A DNA stretch of 64,000 nucleotides from Auricularia sp. M13 (taxonomy: Eukaryota > Basidiomycota > Agaricomycetes > Auriculariales > Auriculariaceae), in the NCBI GenBank assembly GCA_037042915.1, contig CM073198.1, positions 3,658,001-3,722,000 of the forward strand, written 5' to 3'. The notes beneath the pieces are model-generated. The model saw nothing but the letters and a program-made list of their open reading frames with translations. It was not told where the DNA came from and did not search any database. Positions 12,801 to 21,405 of this stretch are shown piece by piece. Within the stretch, counting starts at the first letter, position 1, and the number at the start of each line of letters is the position of its first letter. The position numbers were made by a program, and so were the translations under genes.

Positions 12801-15800
12801 CAACACCGGTTGGCACGGGGGGCCCTGCGCGCCCTTGCAGGAGCGACGGCGCTCTTGAGCGCTAGCTCGCGGTGGCCCCAAGTCTAAATAGACTTCCGCG
12901 GAAGTTTCCCGGGCTTCCCTGTCCCGCGGACGGTCAGTAAATTTGGGCCCGGGGGTATGACGTAGCGTCGTCAGGACGCCACATTTCTGGCTCCTTCCAA
13001 AAAACCAGAGATGTCTTGATGGTCGAGAAAGTGCCTCCAAAGGGCGGGATGACTGTGCGTAAAGATCGCATTTATTGCAGGGCGCTACGTATGGAGCGGA
13101 GATGATGTCAAGCGCGTGTGTGAGTTCTAGATTCGCAGCATGGACGAGTAGCGATGCAGAGGGGGAGCAAGATGTGGGGGCGGGGCACGGTACTACAAGA
13201 AAGGTGAGTTCGAGGGGGTCAGGTCGCGTTGCGGGTCTATGCGCCGGGAATTCTTCAAAGGTCGTCGTGGCTGCGGTTGCGGCGGCGGCGTTGGCGGTCG
13301 TCGGTGCGTGCATTGTCCTTGCCGCGCCTTCCGCGGTTGTCGTCGCGCCTGGGGCTGCGTGCGCCTCGTTCCTGTTGCCTGTTCGCCTGCTGGCTGCGTC
13401 CGCGGGAAGGGCCGGCTGCGGATTGCGCCCTGGAGCCGCCCTGGTTGCGGGTGCTGCCCGTGCTGTGGCGCGATGCGGTGTTCGCGGCTGGGAGGGGGGG
13501 CGGCGGTGGGAGAGGTAGTGGTGGGGGAAGGGGAGGGAGCGGGGGTTGCGCGTGCACCTGGGCCTCCGCGCCCTGCGCGGCTTGGTCGGCCGTTGGGGCC
13601 ACTGTCGCCGTGAGGAGTTTCGACCCGCATAGGTCGGTTGGGTGTGCCTCGCTTGTGCAGCGGTGGCAGTCCCATGGTATGAACTCCTCTGTCGACCCCC
13701 TGCCGCAAGCGGGGTGGTGGATTACAAGGGTTCGGAGCGCTGTGATGAGCCTGTCTAGGTACGGAATGGGGAGGTCGAACGTGTCGGTGTACACGTGAAC
13801 GTGGGTCGACATTCCTCCACTCCAGTTCACGTCCATGACGGACGTCGTGATCGAAGTCAGGAAACGGTCGACAGGTTTCATCTCGGTCGCGGTCGCCAGT
13901 CTCGAGTATGCGCCGGAGATCTCCGCTACGTATGGTAGTTTCGCCGCTTGGATGCGAACTGCATTACCCAGGGCGAGGGCGTGGAGGTCCTTGGGTACGC
14001 GAAGGTTCGGTATCGTGTAGAGGAACGGCGAGCGAGCGATGTTGAGCGCCATGACGGCGTACTCGAGTCTGCCGAGGCGCCAGAAGCGCATCGTCCCGTA
14101 TTGCAGGAACAGGCGCGTTGTAAGCCCGTAGGCGATGAGGACGCAGTCCGGCAGTTTGTTGTCCGGGTCATTTTGCGGGGGGTACGCTTCGACGAAAAAA
14201 ATGGCGTCCTCGGGGTGCGCCAGGTCGCTGTTCCTCTCGAACTTGTTGAGGATGTAATTCTTCTTGTTCACGAAGTCCGCGCGCTTCAAGTTGCCGTCGA
14301 TACTGATGGGGTAGAAGATGAGGACGTGTTCGTGCATGCCTTCGATGTACGCCAGCTGAGCCGGGTCGATGTGGCGCGCGAAGCCGCGCTCGCGCATCCC
14401 TGCGATGAGCTCGTGGTCGCCCACCGCGTTGACCGCGATAGTCGCGTCCTTGAAGATGTTCGAGATCTTCGTATTCGCCTCGCGCTCTTCGGCTGTCGCT
14501 GGCGGGTTGTCGCTGGGGAAACCGGGGTGGCGTGGGGAGCGGCGAGGGCCATGGGGGACGAGGATGTCAGGCTTCTCAGCCTCATTTGCTGGCTGCTGGG
14601 CGGCGGCTGCCGGGTCTTGTGCGATGTGCTGTTGGCCAGCGCCCTGTGGCTGAGCAGCAGCGGGCTGCTGGCCAGCGGCAGGCACGCCGTCGGCGGGTTG
14701 AGGAGCGCCGGCGTGCTGATGAGCAGCTTCGTGTTGCTGGGCTGCGGCAGGCTGCTGGGTGTGCTGGCGGCTGCTGGTGGGGGGGTGGTGTACCGCGGCC
14801 GTGGGCGCACCGCTCGGCATCCGGCCAATGTCCTGCGTGATGTCCATGGCGTCCTCTGGTAGAGACGGCGCCAGGGACGGATCCCGTGCGGGTTCCTGGG
14901 CGGGGCCCGCTTGGGCGGGGGACGACGCGTATTCGAGTTCATCGTCGTCTTCTTCCGTCGCAAAGCGACGGGCTTCTTGGGCTGCCGGCTGAGGTGACGG
15001 GCTCCATGGGATGGGGCGACCGTTGTCCATCGAGCGGTGCGCGAGGGGAGAGTCCTCGTCCGAGGGTTCCTGCGCAGCTCGGGCCTTGAAGTTCTCGACA
15101 GATTCCGTCTTGATGGAGATTTTGTCCGGGGCGTGGGTTTGCGGCTGGGAAGGCAGCGCGGCGCTTTCGTCGAGGAAGACATCGCGTGCGGTGACTGGGA
15201 GGGCGTAGCGCCCGAGGCCAGAGCTGTCGTTGCGCGAAGGCCGGTCCTGGCGAGAGCCGGGTGGGGCAGTCGTCTGTCATGTGTAAGGGGCGTGGGTGCG
15301 CAGCTACGGAGCGCGTACCGAGCTGACCGCCGCGGCATTTTGAGGGTCGAGCCTATTCGCGATAGGTTTGTCGAGGGCGCTCAGGCGCGGCAGCTTGATG
15401 ACGCGCCTGGTTGCTGGCTCGCTGCTGGCGCTCGTTGTCATCATCGACGGTTGCCCGGGGCCGCCGATCCCTGTTGCGAGGAGGCCTTGCAAATTCGAGC
15501 TGGGCAGGGCCGGCCAGTCTTCGAGCCTGGCAGTGGTCTCGTCGAGCGTGCCGGTGCCTGGGAACTGGCGGGGGCGAGTCGATGCCCAGGCATTTACACT
15601 GGCGTGTTTCTTTTTCTGGTGCCGCCCCGATGGCGTGTTGTGGGCGCTGGGTGCGTCGCCATGCTTGGTGCCAGGGTGCGCGGGCGAGATTGGCGGCAGA
15701 GGGACTACGGTGGCCAGTGGTGCTACTGGGGATGGTGGGGACTGTAGTTCGAGCTCTACGCGTGTCGTCGTTTGTAGGGCCAGCGAGGAGTCTTCATTGT

Positions 15801-18800
15801 CTGGGGGAAGCGGGACCGCAAGCGCCGGGGAGAGGCCCTCTTGGAAAGCCGCCCACTCTTCAGCTGAGAGCACGATGCTTTGAGCGTCCTCGAGTTCGTC
15901 CATCAGAGCGGCGGCAGGGTTGAGGGTTACGGCAAATGGGAATGGGGGAGGTGAGAGAGGGGCGCGTGCACGGGCAGTTCGTCGTTGTGAATAAAAGCGA
16001 TTCTTGTATGTGTGATGAACGTCCAATGGCGATCTGCGACCATAGGGCGGTTGTGGCGCAGTGAGCGTAGATGCCTGTCGACATTGTCCCGCGGCCGCCA
16101 TTGCCTTAACGGGCAGGTTGGGCCCGCCAGCGGCTACGCGGGGTCCTGAGGTCGCTGTCGGCGATCCAGGTTCAATACATTCCCGATTTGAGGCCAGATC
16201 GAGGGGGCTACTGACCAGTATGGCCACAGGAAACTGGGCCGGACAGCGCTGGCGCGCTTGGCCGGACGGCGCACGATGGCTGCACGGCGGTGACCTCAGG
16301 GGGAAGTGGGGGTTGCGGCCGAGGCTCGGCTGCTGAGTTTTAAAAAAAGTCGTACCATCTTTCGGCTCAATTGCAGATGGATAAAATGAAAATATTTCAG
16401 ATTCGAGCGTAAATGCTTGAAAGGATAATTACACTGGTTTCCATTCGATGAAAACGCCTCCGCTATCGCGAGATCTGACTCTTCGCGTTGCAAGATACTG
16501 TTTTCCTTCCTTTGAGCCAGCGATGGCCATGGCGTGGCGCTCCTCACAGCGCGGATTGGCCTTCCAGTGCTTGATTCTGCCGCTGGAGTCAGCGTAGGAC
16601 TTCCGGCAGCCTCCTTGGCACGACTTGGGGCGTCTGCGCGTGATGTTTTGTGGTTTGACAGGTTCTATGCTCTCCACGTGCTCCAGGCGCTTCGCTGTTG
16701 CGGGCGCGGGATTATGCGGCTCCGTGGGCGTGGGGGACGGCGGCTCCAGACTTGGCGCGATAGTTGGGTTTGTCGTGTCCCTACTTGCGTAGTGGTCAAG
16801 GGTGAGGACTGGCAGAGGTGTGGCCGGCGTGAGGACGATCTCGGGTGGGGTCCACGCGTTCATGAACACATTTGGCATGGCCGCAGGTTCAGAAGGCGGT
16901 CCCAGGCTTTTGTAGTCGTCTGGCGGAGGCCATAGAGCGCTGTTTAGACTTTCCGGAGTTGGCAGTCTTGAGTATCTGATTGGGAACCTGGCTGAGGCGC
17001 TGCGGCGCAGCAACAAGATGTCCTCGTCCGATAGCTATAAATGAGATATGGCTCATAAAGCTGGGGGGCCTCTCACCATCTGGATGGGATGCGACGGTGG
17101 GGGACGGCAGGATGGGGTTTTGGCAGGTTTGCCAGGCGGCTGGTCTTATGGCTGCGGGCTGGGTCCCGCCTCCAGAGAGCTTCGCAGGTTCTATTTGACT
17201 TCTTATGTCAGTGCCATGCTAAGCGCTCTGGCTCAGCGTCTCATAGGGCTGGGATGTTGGCGCCGTGATCGACGACCAGGATAGTGTTGATTGACGCCCA
17301 GGATCATGCTTCTATAGCGGGGCGCTCTAGCAGGGGGTTTGTCATGGCACTGATAAAAGGTTCAAGTAGGGCTGGAGTACTGTGGAGCATGTACGAAAAT
17401 TGCATGGAGTGTCTACATTTATTTACTGGGAGAACGAGCGGGATGGGGTGATCGGACTCCGATCGGAGGTTGCCGATGGTTGGCCGACGTGTTGGGCACC
17501 GGGAAGTGGCCTGTGCTCGTTCTATTTCTATCTTACGAGCGAGTGCTGTAGTCGACGACGTGTCTAGATTTACGGGAGCACGAGGCCTTGCATGCTGACT
17601 ATCGAGTGGACTCGAGTTCAACAGCGAGACATGCTGACTGCGACGAGACGCGCTGTCTGCATCGAGCAGCTGGTTTGCATTGCGAGGACTGGCTTGGTCT
17701 GGCCGTCATATTGGAGGTCATCCTAAGCCCTGAAGGGCATCCCGAGGCCGTGGGCGACGGCACAAGGGGTTGCGAGTGCGCGTTTTTCCGGCACATGGCG
17801 GTTCGGGGGCAAGAGCCCTCTTGTTGTTTTATCTTCTGCTTCATGTCGCTGACTATCCAGTCCAACCCACGATGACGGAAAGCGACTCGCGCCTCAAGAG
17901 GTTTTCTATTTATTTAAGAACCCGCCGCTTGCCGTTGCAGCCCAGCTGCCGCACTGCTATTGTGTGGTATTGCAAGATGATAGCCCGGTCTTGGTGCGGA
18001 GCTTCGCCGTGCGCAAGGAGGACTCCCCACGCTTTGGCGAATATGGCTTGACTTGCGCCAGTCGCCGCAATCGCTGTGGATATTTTGGTATGTTTCCGAG
18101 GGTTCTTTTGCCGCAATCGCAGCGTGTACTAATGTTATCCCGAATAGCCTGGCTAAGCGATTGCAATGCGGCAGCAGAGCTCGACGTCGCGCCCGCAAGC
18201 CCTGCCATGTTGGAGCACATCCGCAAAGCGCAGCGTGCTGACAAGCGGAAGACTCAGAACTGTACACCGACCCGCAGAATCGCACTGGGTGTTGCTGATG
18301 TCGCGTCGGTAGTTGCAGCAAAAAAACGCGCCGTCCGGGCGTCGTCGTTCATGTATTCTGAGAGCGGATACAGTGTGTGTAATCCAGGCGTGCATGTTGT
18401 GTGCAGCCCTGCTGATTCATTTGTAGGCTCTGGCGCAGCGGGGCCCTCTGAGGGCTGCGTATTCGAGCGAACCCGATGACAGCACAGACGCGCAGACAGG
18501 CGCACCCTCCGAGGCCGTGCCAGGAAACTCGAACGGGCTGCTCGGACTGCATGGAACGCCCTCGACGCATACTGTAAGCTAGGACAATTTTCTGCTTCAG
18601 CGTGCATTGATCAATTTTCAGAATAACAAGCGCGCCGCTACAGCCCACTCCGCCGAATTGCAGGGCCCCGCCGCAAAGAGGCTGCGCTCTCTCGGACCAG
18701 AGCGGGGCCCATCTACAGGCCAGGTCGTCGTGGCGCTGCCAGCGACAGTCCTGCTACCACCAGCCGCTGATGCGGAGCACCCAGGCTCAGCATTCGTGTG

Positions 18801-19152
18801 GGCGATAACAGAGCAGGGTGCGGACGAGACAGCGTGGGACCGCGCAGCGCGCCGACTGGCGTTCTGCTGCGGCCGCGTCTGGGAGCAGTTCGCCATTGCC
18901 AAGCATCGCTGTGACGACCTCAACGTTGCTTCTCGAGGCTGATCTTTGTGCATGCAGGGCTCACAGGTCGACGATCCCGATGCTGGTGCGGATCTGGTCG
19001 CACTGCAGCTCTTCGATCCGCCGGGCGTCGTCATCGAGGACTGGAGCGCTGTCGCGGCGTCCATGAGGCGCTGCTGGGGCCGCATCTGGGCGCCGCGCGT
19101 ATTCAATCGTGTACACAACCCGTGTCCCAATGCCGTATTGATCGATGATTAG
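6566..19152 (+). CDS. GRF-type zinc-finger protein gene, carrying an 11-kb LINE in one intron
   Basis: Proposed exons: 6566-6667 (donor uncertain), 6727-6800, 17861-18087, 18148-18374, 18427-18573, 18622-18924 and 18958-19152. The exon at 6727-6800 ends at a GTATGT donor (6801). Its natural acceptor is CTGACTATCCAG at 17860, now 11 kb away because a LINE sits between; without it the intron would be about 44 bp. The phase is preserved across this junction and the following ones. The third exon encodes a GRF zinc finger: CYC, then a lone Cys about 32 residues later, then CGYFAW with the last part supplied by the next exon. GRF fingers bind nucleic acid, and in basidiomycetes they occur in expanded, often transposon-related families. 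The C-terminal part is Ala-rich with a basic KRAA/AAKRLR segment. The first exon could instead start at 6619, but that frame meets a TGA at 6706. The last intron, 33 bp, is unusually short. Confidence 0.65.
6806..6821. repeat. LINE target-site duplication, copy next to the poly(A)
   Basis: TTGTTGTTTTATCTTC is repeated exactly at 17821-17836. It abuts the poly(T) run, as expected for the 3' side of a minus-strand LINE. Confidence 0.85.
7036..7982 (-). CDS. LINE ORF2, C-terminal part: zinc-binding (zf-RVT) domain
   Basis: This is the continuation of ORF2 beyond the MITE insertion. The typical motif RAFLWKGIHGAHKIG is followed by CPSCNTVESLEHILFQC, that is Cx2C...Hx4C, the zinc-binding domain found at the C-terminus of many plant and fungal LINE reverse transcriptases. 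The frame is open to a stop at 7036 and ends in a basic tail. The first 40 or so codons of the computed open frame come from the inserted MITE and not from the LINE. Confidence 0.85.
7983..8447. mobile_element. MITE-like insertion inside LINE ORF2, with internal TTAGG array
   Basis: The left end (7983-8018) and the reverse complement of the right end (8412-8447) align over 36 nt with about 7 mismatches, sharing GGATTCCAGGTGGAA. Subterminal AATTCCA/TGGAATTCC words recur inside. There is no coding capacity. A target duplication is not clear; GTGAC (7979-7983) and GTGTC (8445-8449) are a possible imperfect 5-bp pair. It separates the RNase H-like and zinc-binding parts of ORF2, so this LINE copy can no longer make full ORF2. 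Confidence 0.7.
8202..8294 (+). repeat. (TTAGG)n pentamer array
   Basis: About 17 copies of TTAGG with a few interruptions (TTAAG, GGAG, GGGG) form the core of the MITE-like insertion. The unit is a pentamer, not the TTAGGG hexamer usual at fungal telomeres. Confidence 0.9.
8448..12502 (-). CDS. LINE ORF2: APE endonuclease, reverse transcriptase and RNase H-like domain
   Basis: Numbering from 12502, residues about 29-260 form an exonuclease/endonuclease/phosphatase domain (MRGRGA, QETHL, GDFNFVEDG) that would nick the target. Residues about 570-800 form the reverse transcriptase (NYRPITLLN, GVRQGDPLS, LYADDTTVYL with the catalytic Asp pair near residue 765). Residues about 1205-1340 align with the RNase H domain of related elements (HIVTTCKIV in place of HIVTDSxYV) but lack the catalytic acids. 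The start used is a GTG; the frame continues open upstream to beyond 12800 without an obvious ATG, so ORF2 may be translated by reinitiation or frameshifting after ORF1. Confidence 0.9.
13255..15273 (-). CDS. LINE ORF1, second part: gag-like protein with CCHC knuckle
   Basis: The frame is open from 15273. The first ATG is at 15030 (MDNGRPIP), but the upstream codons also look coding. The N-terminal half is Gln/Ala/Pro-rich low complexity. A globular middle (around KNYILNKFERNSDLAHPEDA) follows. Near 13640 there is CHRCTSEAHPTDLC, an exact Cx2Cx4Hx4C zinc knuckle as in retroelement nucleic-acid chaperones. The C-terminus is Arg-rich. The role inferred from Tad1-type ORF1 proteins is RNA binding in the retrotransposition particle. 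Confidence 0.75.
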   Translation of the reverse strand, partial: TTAPPGSRQDRPSRNDSSGLGRYALPVTARDVFLDESAALPSQPQTHAPDKISIKTESVENFKARAAQEPSDEDSPLAHRSMDNGRPIPWSPSPQPAAQEARRFATEEDDDELEYASSPAQAGPAQEPARDPSLAPSLPEDAMDITQDIGRMPSGAPTAAVHHPPTSSRQHTQQPAAAQQHEAAHQHAGAPQPADGVPAAGQQPAAAQPQGAGQQHIAQDPAAAAQQPANEAEKPDILVPHGPRRSPRHPGFPSDNPPATAEEREANTKISNIFKDATIAVNAVGDHELIAGMRERGFARHIDPAQLAYIEGMHEHVLIFYPISIDGNLKRADFVNKKNYILNKFERNSDLAHPEDAIFFVEAYPPQNDPDNKLPDCVLIAYGLTTRLFLQYGTMRFWRLGRLEYAVMALNIARSPFLYTIPNLRVPKDLHALALGNAVRIQAAKLPYVAEISGAYSRLATATEMKPVDRFLTSITTSVMDVNWSGGMSTHVHVYTDTFDLPIPYLDRLITALRTLVIHHPACGRGSTEEFIPWDCHRCTSEAHPTDLCGSKLLTATVAPTADQAAQGAEAQVHAQPPLPPLPPPLPLPPPPPLPAANTASRHSTGSTRNQGGSRAQSAAGPSRGRSQQANRQQERGARSPRRDDNRGRRGKDNARTDDRQRRRRNRSHDDL
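15304..15903 (-). CDS. LINE ORF1, first part
   Basis: About 199 residues starting MDELEDAQSIVLSAEEW, acidic at first and then Pro/Ser-rich. It ends 30 bp before the next ORF1 frame opens. The two parts are probably one ancestral ORF1 disrupted by a frameshift or joined by a short intron; I could not find a convincing splice pair. Confidence 0.5.
   Translation of the reverse strand: MDELEDAQSIVLSAEEWAAFQEGLSPALAVPLPPDNEDSSLALQTTTRVELELQSPPSPVAPLATVVPLPPISPAHPGTKHGDAPSAHNTPSGRHQKKKHASVNAWASTRPRQFPGTGTLDETTARLEDWPALPSSNLQGLLATGIGGPGQPSMMTTSASSEPATRRVIKLPRLSALDKPIANRLDPQNAAAVSSVRAP
16429..17034 (-). CDS. ORF in the LINE 5' region, possible captured exon
   Basis: An open frame of about 200 codons begins after a possible acceptor (CTCATTTATAG, minus strand) and reads LSDEDILLLRRSASARFP. 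It is Pro-rich in the middle and ends in a Cys/His cluster, CQGGCRKSYADS...KANPRCEERH, resembling a C2H2-like finger. It lies inside the LINE boundaries set by the TSD but is unlike any LINE protein I know. It could be an ORF0, a transduced host exon, or chance. Confidence 0.35.
   Translation of the reverse strand, partial: LSDEDILLLRRSASARFPIRYSRLPTPESLNSALWPPPDDYKSLGPPSEPAAMPNVFMNAWTPPEIVLTPATPLPVLTLDHYASRDTTNPTIAPSLEPPSPTPTEPHNPAPATAKRLEHVESIEPVKPQNITRRRPKSCQGGCRKSYADSSGRIKHWKANPRCEERHAMAIAGSKEGKQYLATRRVRSRDSGGVFIEWKPV
17041..17820 (-). other. LINE 5' terminal region
   Basis: This is the distal 5' end of the element up to the TSD. It contains a weak 105-codon frame (17621-17304) that I do not regard as established. 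It presumably holds the internal promoter of the LINE. Confidence 0.4.
17821..17836. repeat. LINE target-site duplication, 5' side copy
   Basis: TTGTTGTTTTATCTTC, identical to 6806-6821. It sits between the GTATGT donor sequence and the CTGAC branch point of the interrupted intron. Confidence 0.85.
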
Positions 19153-19617
19153 TTCGTTTGCATTGTATGTACTGTGTCCCTGCCGTGTATTCGCTCCGAA
19201 ACCTCCTGTATAGGTGTTGTATCTGCCGCTGTGCGGTCTCCTTTGTAGTGCTTTCGTCTCTGTGTGCAATACAATATCAGTTAGTGTCATTCAAGCTCGT
19301 CCTCTGGCAAGGGAATCATCCAACCTTAAAGCAGGCTCTTTCTATACTGCCTCTCTATCCAGATGAATCCTGTGCCTTCGTTGTCGCGGGGCGCCACGAG
19401 CGCAGAGGCCCTGCAACTTCCGCCGCCTCCAGGTGGACTGCAAGAGTTCACTGCACAGGAGCTCAGCACCGAACCCAACCGTCCATGCTCATTGGCGTAC
19501 ATCAATCGCAAGCTCAGCATATCGCAGTTTGCTGTGCATCCTGTTGGTGCAGCTGTCGAATATCCAACCTGCGGTCGCGACAGCAAGGACAAAGTCAGGC
19601 ACTTCTTCAACGTCGAT

Positions 19618-19713
19618 CCTCAAAGTGAACAGTTTGTTCATCCGGCTGTGAATGTGCAATATTCTCCTCAAAGTGAACAGTTTGTTCATCCGGCTGTGAA
19701 TGTGCAATATTCG
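19618..19713 (+). repeat. Exact in-frame 48-bp tandem duplication
   Basis: Two copies (19618-19665 and 19666-19713) differ at no more than one base. Each encodes PQSEQFVHPAVNVQYS within the first exon of the MULE-like gene. Confidence 0.9.
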
Positions 19714-20650
19714 TTCAGCGCCAACGCGTCTCACAAGGAGGGGATCTCTGGTTCTCTTTTGGGTACTGAGATGATGCTTGATCGAAAATCGTATGGCTGT
19801 AAGTCTGGTCGTCGATCCAAGTGCTTATTACTGATGAATGCTCATTCATACAAAGGTCGAGGAATCAAGACCTGCGAGAAAACTCCCTCGAGCTTATACA
19901 TGCATTCCCACAGCTCTGCCTCACTGGTTGAGCTTGCTTCCGCATCAGCAGCGGCTCGCGGTGCAACTGCGCTCGCACCAGCTGACTGCGCCGATTGTGA
20001 CCTTTTGGAGAAAACAGTCGCATTCTACCATAGCCTCACGGTGCTTGGCTGCGCCTATGGCACGAAGGGTGATAATGGCTCCACAGCCAACAACGAGGAC
20101 GCCGAGATCGACGATATTGACGACCCAGGTCCTGTTGAGGAGGGATTGGTTGTGTCGAGCCGGTCAACTCGACGTCGCCAGAGCCACGGCCGCATCCTAC
20201 TCGAGCGCGCTCACGATACACAGTCCCCATTCATTCGCTGCGAGCATAGGAGGCCTGGAAATACCGGCCATCTTTTCTCTAGCAACATCGGTTCCTACGA
20301 TCTTGTGTATCTCGATGCGCTGCTCCGGAATGATCGCGGGACCATCCGCAACATCGAGCAAGCTGCTCTCACTCGAGGATATGGACCGCTGGCTCCCTGC
20401 TCTTTTATAGCTTCGTCCCGAAGCACACACAGCCTGTGCCGTGCGTCCAATCCCATACCGTGTGCATCTCACGACTAACAACCCGTTAAGCACATGTGCA
20501 TCGTGACGACGATGGTAATCTCAACTACGGAGTCATTGTCGAGCATGATTGCGGGGTAAAGGCAGATTGGTTCGTACCGTGCGATCTCAAGCATCATCCG
20601 ACGATCTGCCTCGTTCTTCATGGCTACCACAATCACGTCGCACCCATGCC

Positions 20651-20658
20651 ATCTCACA
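20651..20658. repeat. Foldback element target-site duplication, left
   Basis: ATCTCACA, repeated exactly at 25311-25318. An 8-bp duplication is typical of hAT, P and some other DNA transposons. Confidence 0.85.
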
Positions 20659-21009
20659 CACCCCAGGCAGTCACCACGGAACTTAAAAATACATCCGAAG
20701 GGGGGTTTCCCAGTATCAGAACAACCCCCCTTAAATTTGTCCGGCGGCCAGGCTGCGTCGGCCGCTGGCGACGTTGGCCGGCGGTGCCGTCGTTTAAGCG
20801 GCCACCGCCGCGCGCTCGTCGGCCGCCGCCCTCCGCTCATCGGCCATCACAGCCTGCTCACTGGCGGCCGCCCCCTGCTCGACGGCGGCCACCAGCGCTT
20901 CCGGCAACTCCCGGAGCTGGCGCTACTGGCCTCGGGACCGGTCGGAAAGATCCGAAAATTGATCGTCGGGCTGTCCAATGCTTCGTCGGCCATCATGACC
21001 ACCGGCGCT

Positions 21010-21405
21010 TAATTTATTGTTCGCCGGCCAGCCTGGGAACTGGCGCTTCCTTGGCTTCGCCGGCGGCTGGTCGGAAATGGCCGATACTGGTCGGCGAACA
21101 TTTTCCTCGTTCGGTGGCGAGCGTGCACACCGGCGCTTAATTTCTGTTCGTCGGCTGGCCTGGGGACCGGCGCTTCCTCGGCTTCGCCAGCGGCTGGTCG
21201 GAAATGGCCGATACTGGTCGGCGAACATTTTCCTCGTTCGGTGGCGAGCATGCACACCGGCGCTTAATTTCTGTTCGTCGGCTGGCCCGGGGACCGGCGC
21301 TTCCTCGGCTTCACCGGCAGCTGGTCGGAAATGGCCGATACTGGTCGGCGAACATTCTTCTCCTTCAGTGGCGAGCGTGCACACCGGCGCTTAATTTCTG
21401 TTCGT
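21010..21405 (+). repeat. About 120-bp tandem repeats in the left foldback arm
   Basis: Roughly three to four copies of a unit containing CTGGTCGGAAATGGCCGATA and CACACCGGCGCTTAATTTCT. The mirror copy lies at about 24564-24959. Further degenerate units continue inward to about 21900, all rich in CGCCGGC and TTCGCCGGC words that may be transposase binding sites. Confidence 0.85.

Larger units (their letters stand above)
6822..17820 (-). mobile_element. Full-length Tad1-like LINE retrotransposon
   Basis: The element is bounded by a 16-bp direct repeat and ends (minus strand) in a 37-nt poly(A), visible as T at 6822-6858. In its own direction it has a 5' region with a possible small ORF, two ORF1 parts (15903-15304 and 15273-13255) ending in a CCHC knuckle, and ORF2 (12502-7036) with APE-type endonuclease, reverse transcriptase, a degenerate RNase H-like domain and a zinc-binding C-terminal domain. 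ORF2 is interrupted by a 465-bp insertion. The total of 11.0 kb is long for a Tad1-clade element; about 1.6 kb of the 5' part is unexplained. The element lies antisense in an intron of the GRF gene. The intact TSD and long tail suggest recent insertion. Confidence 0.85.
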
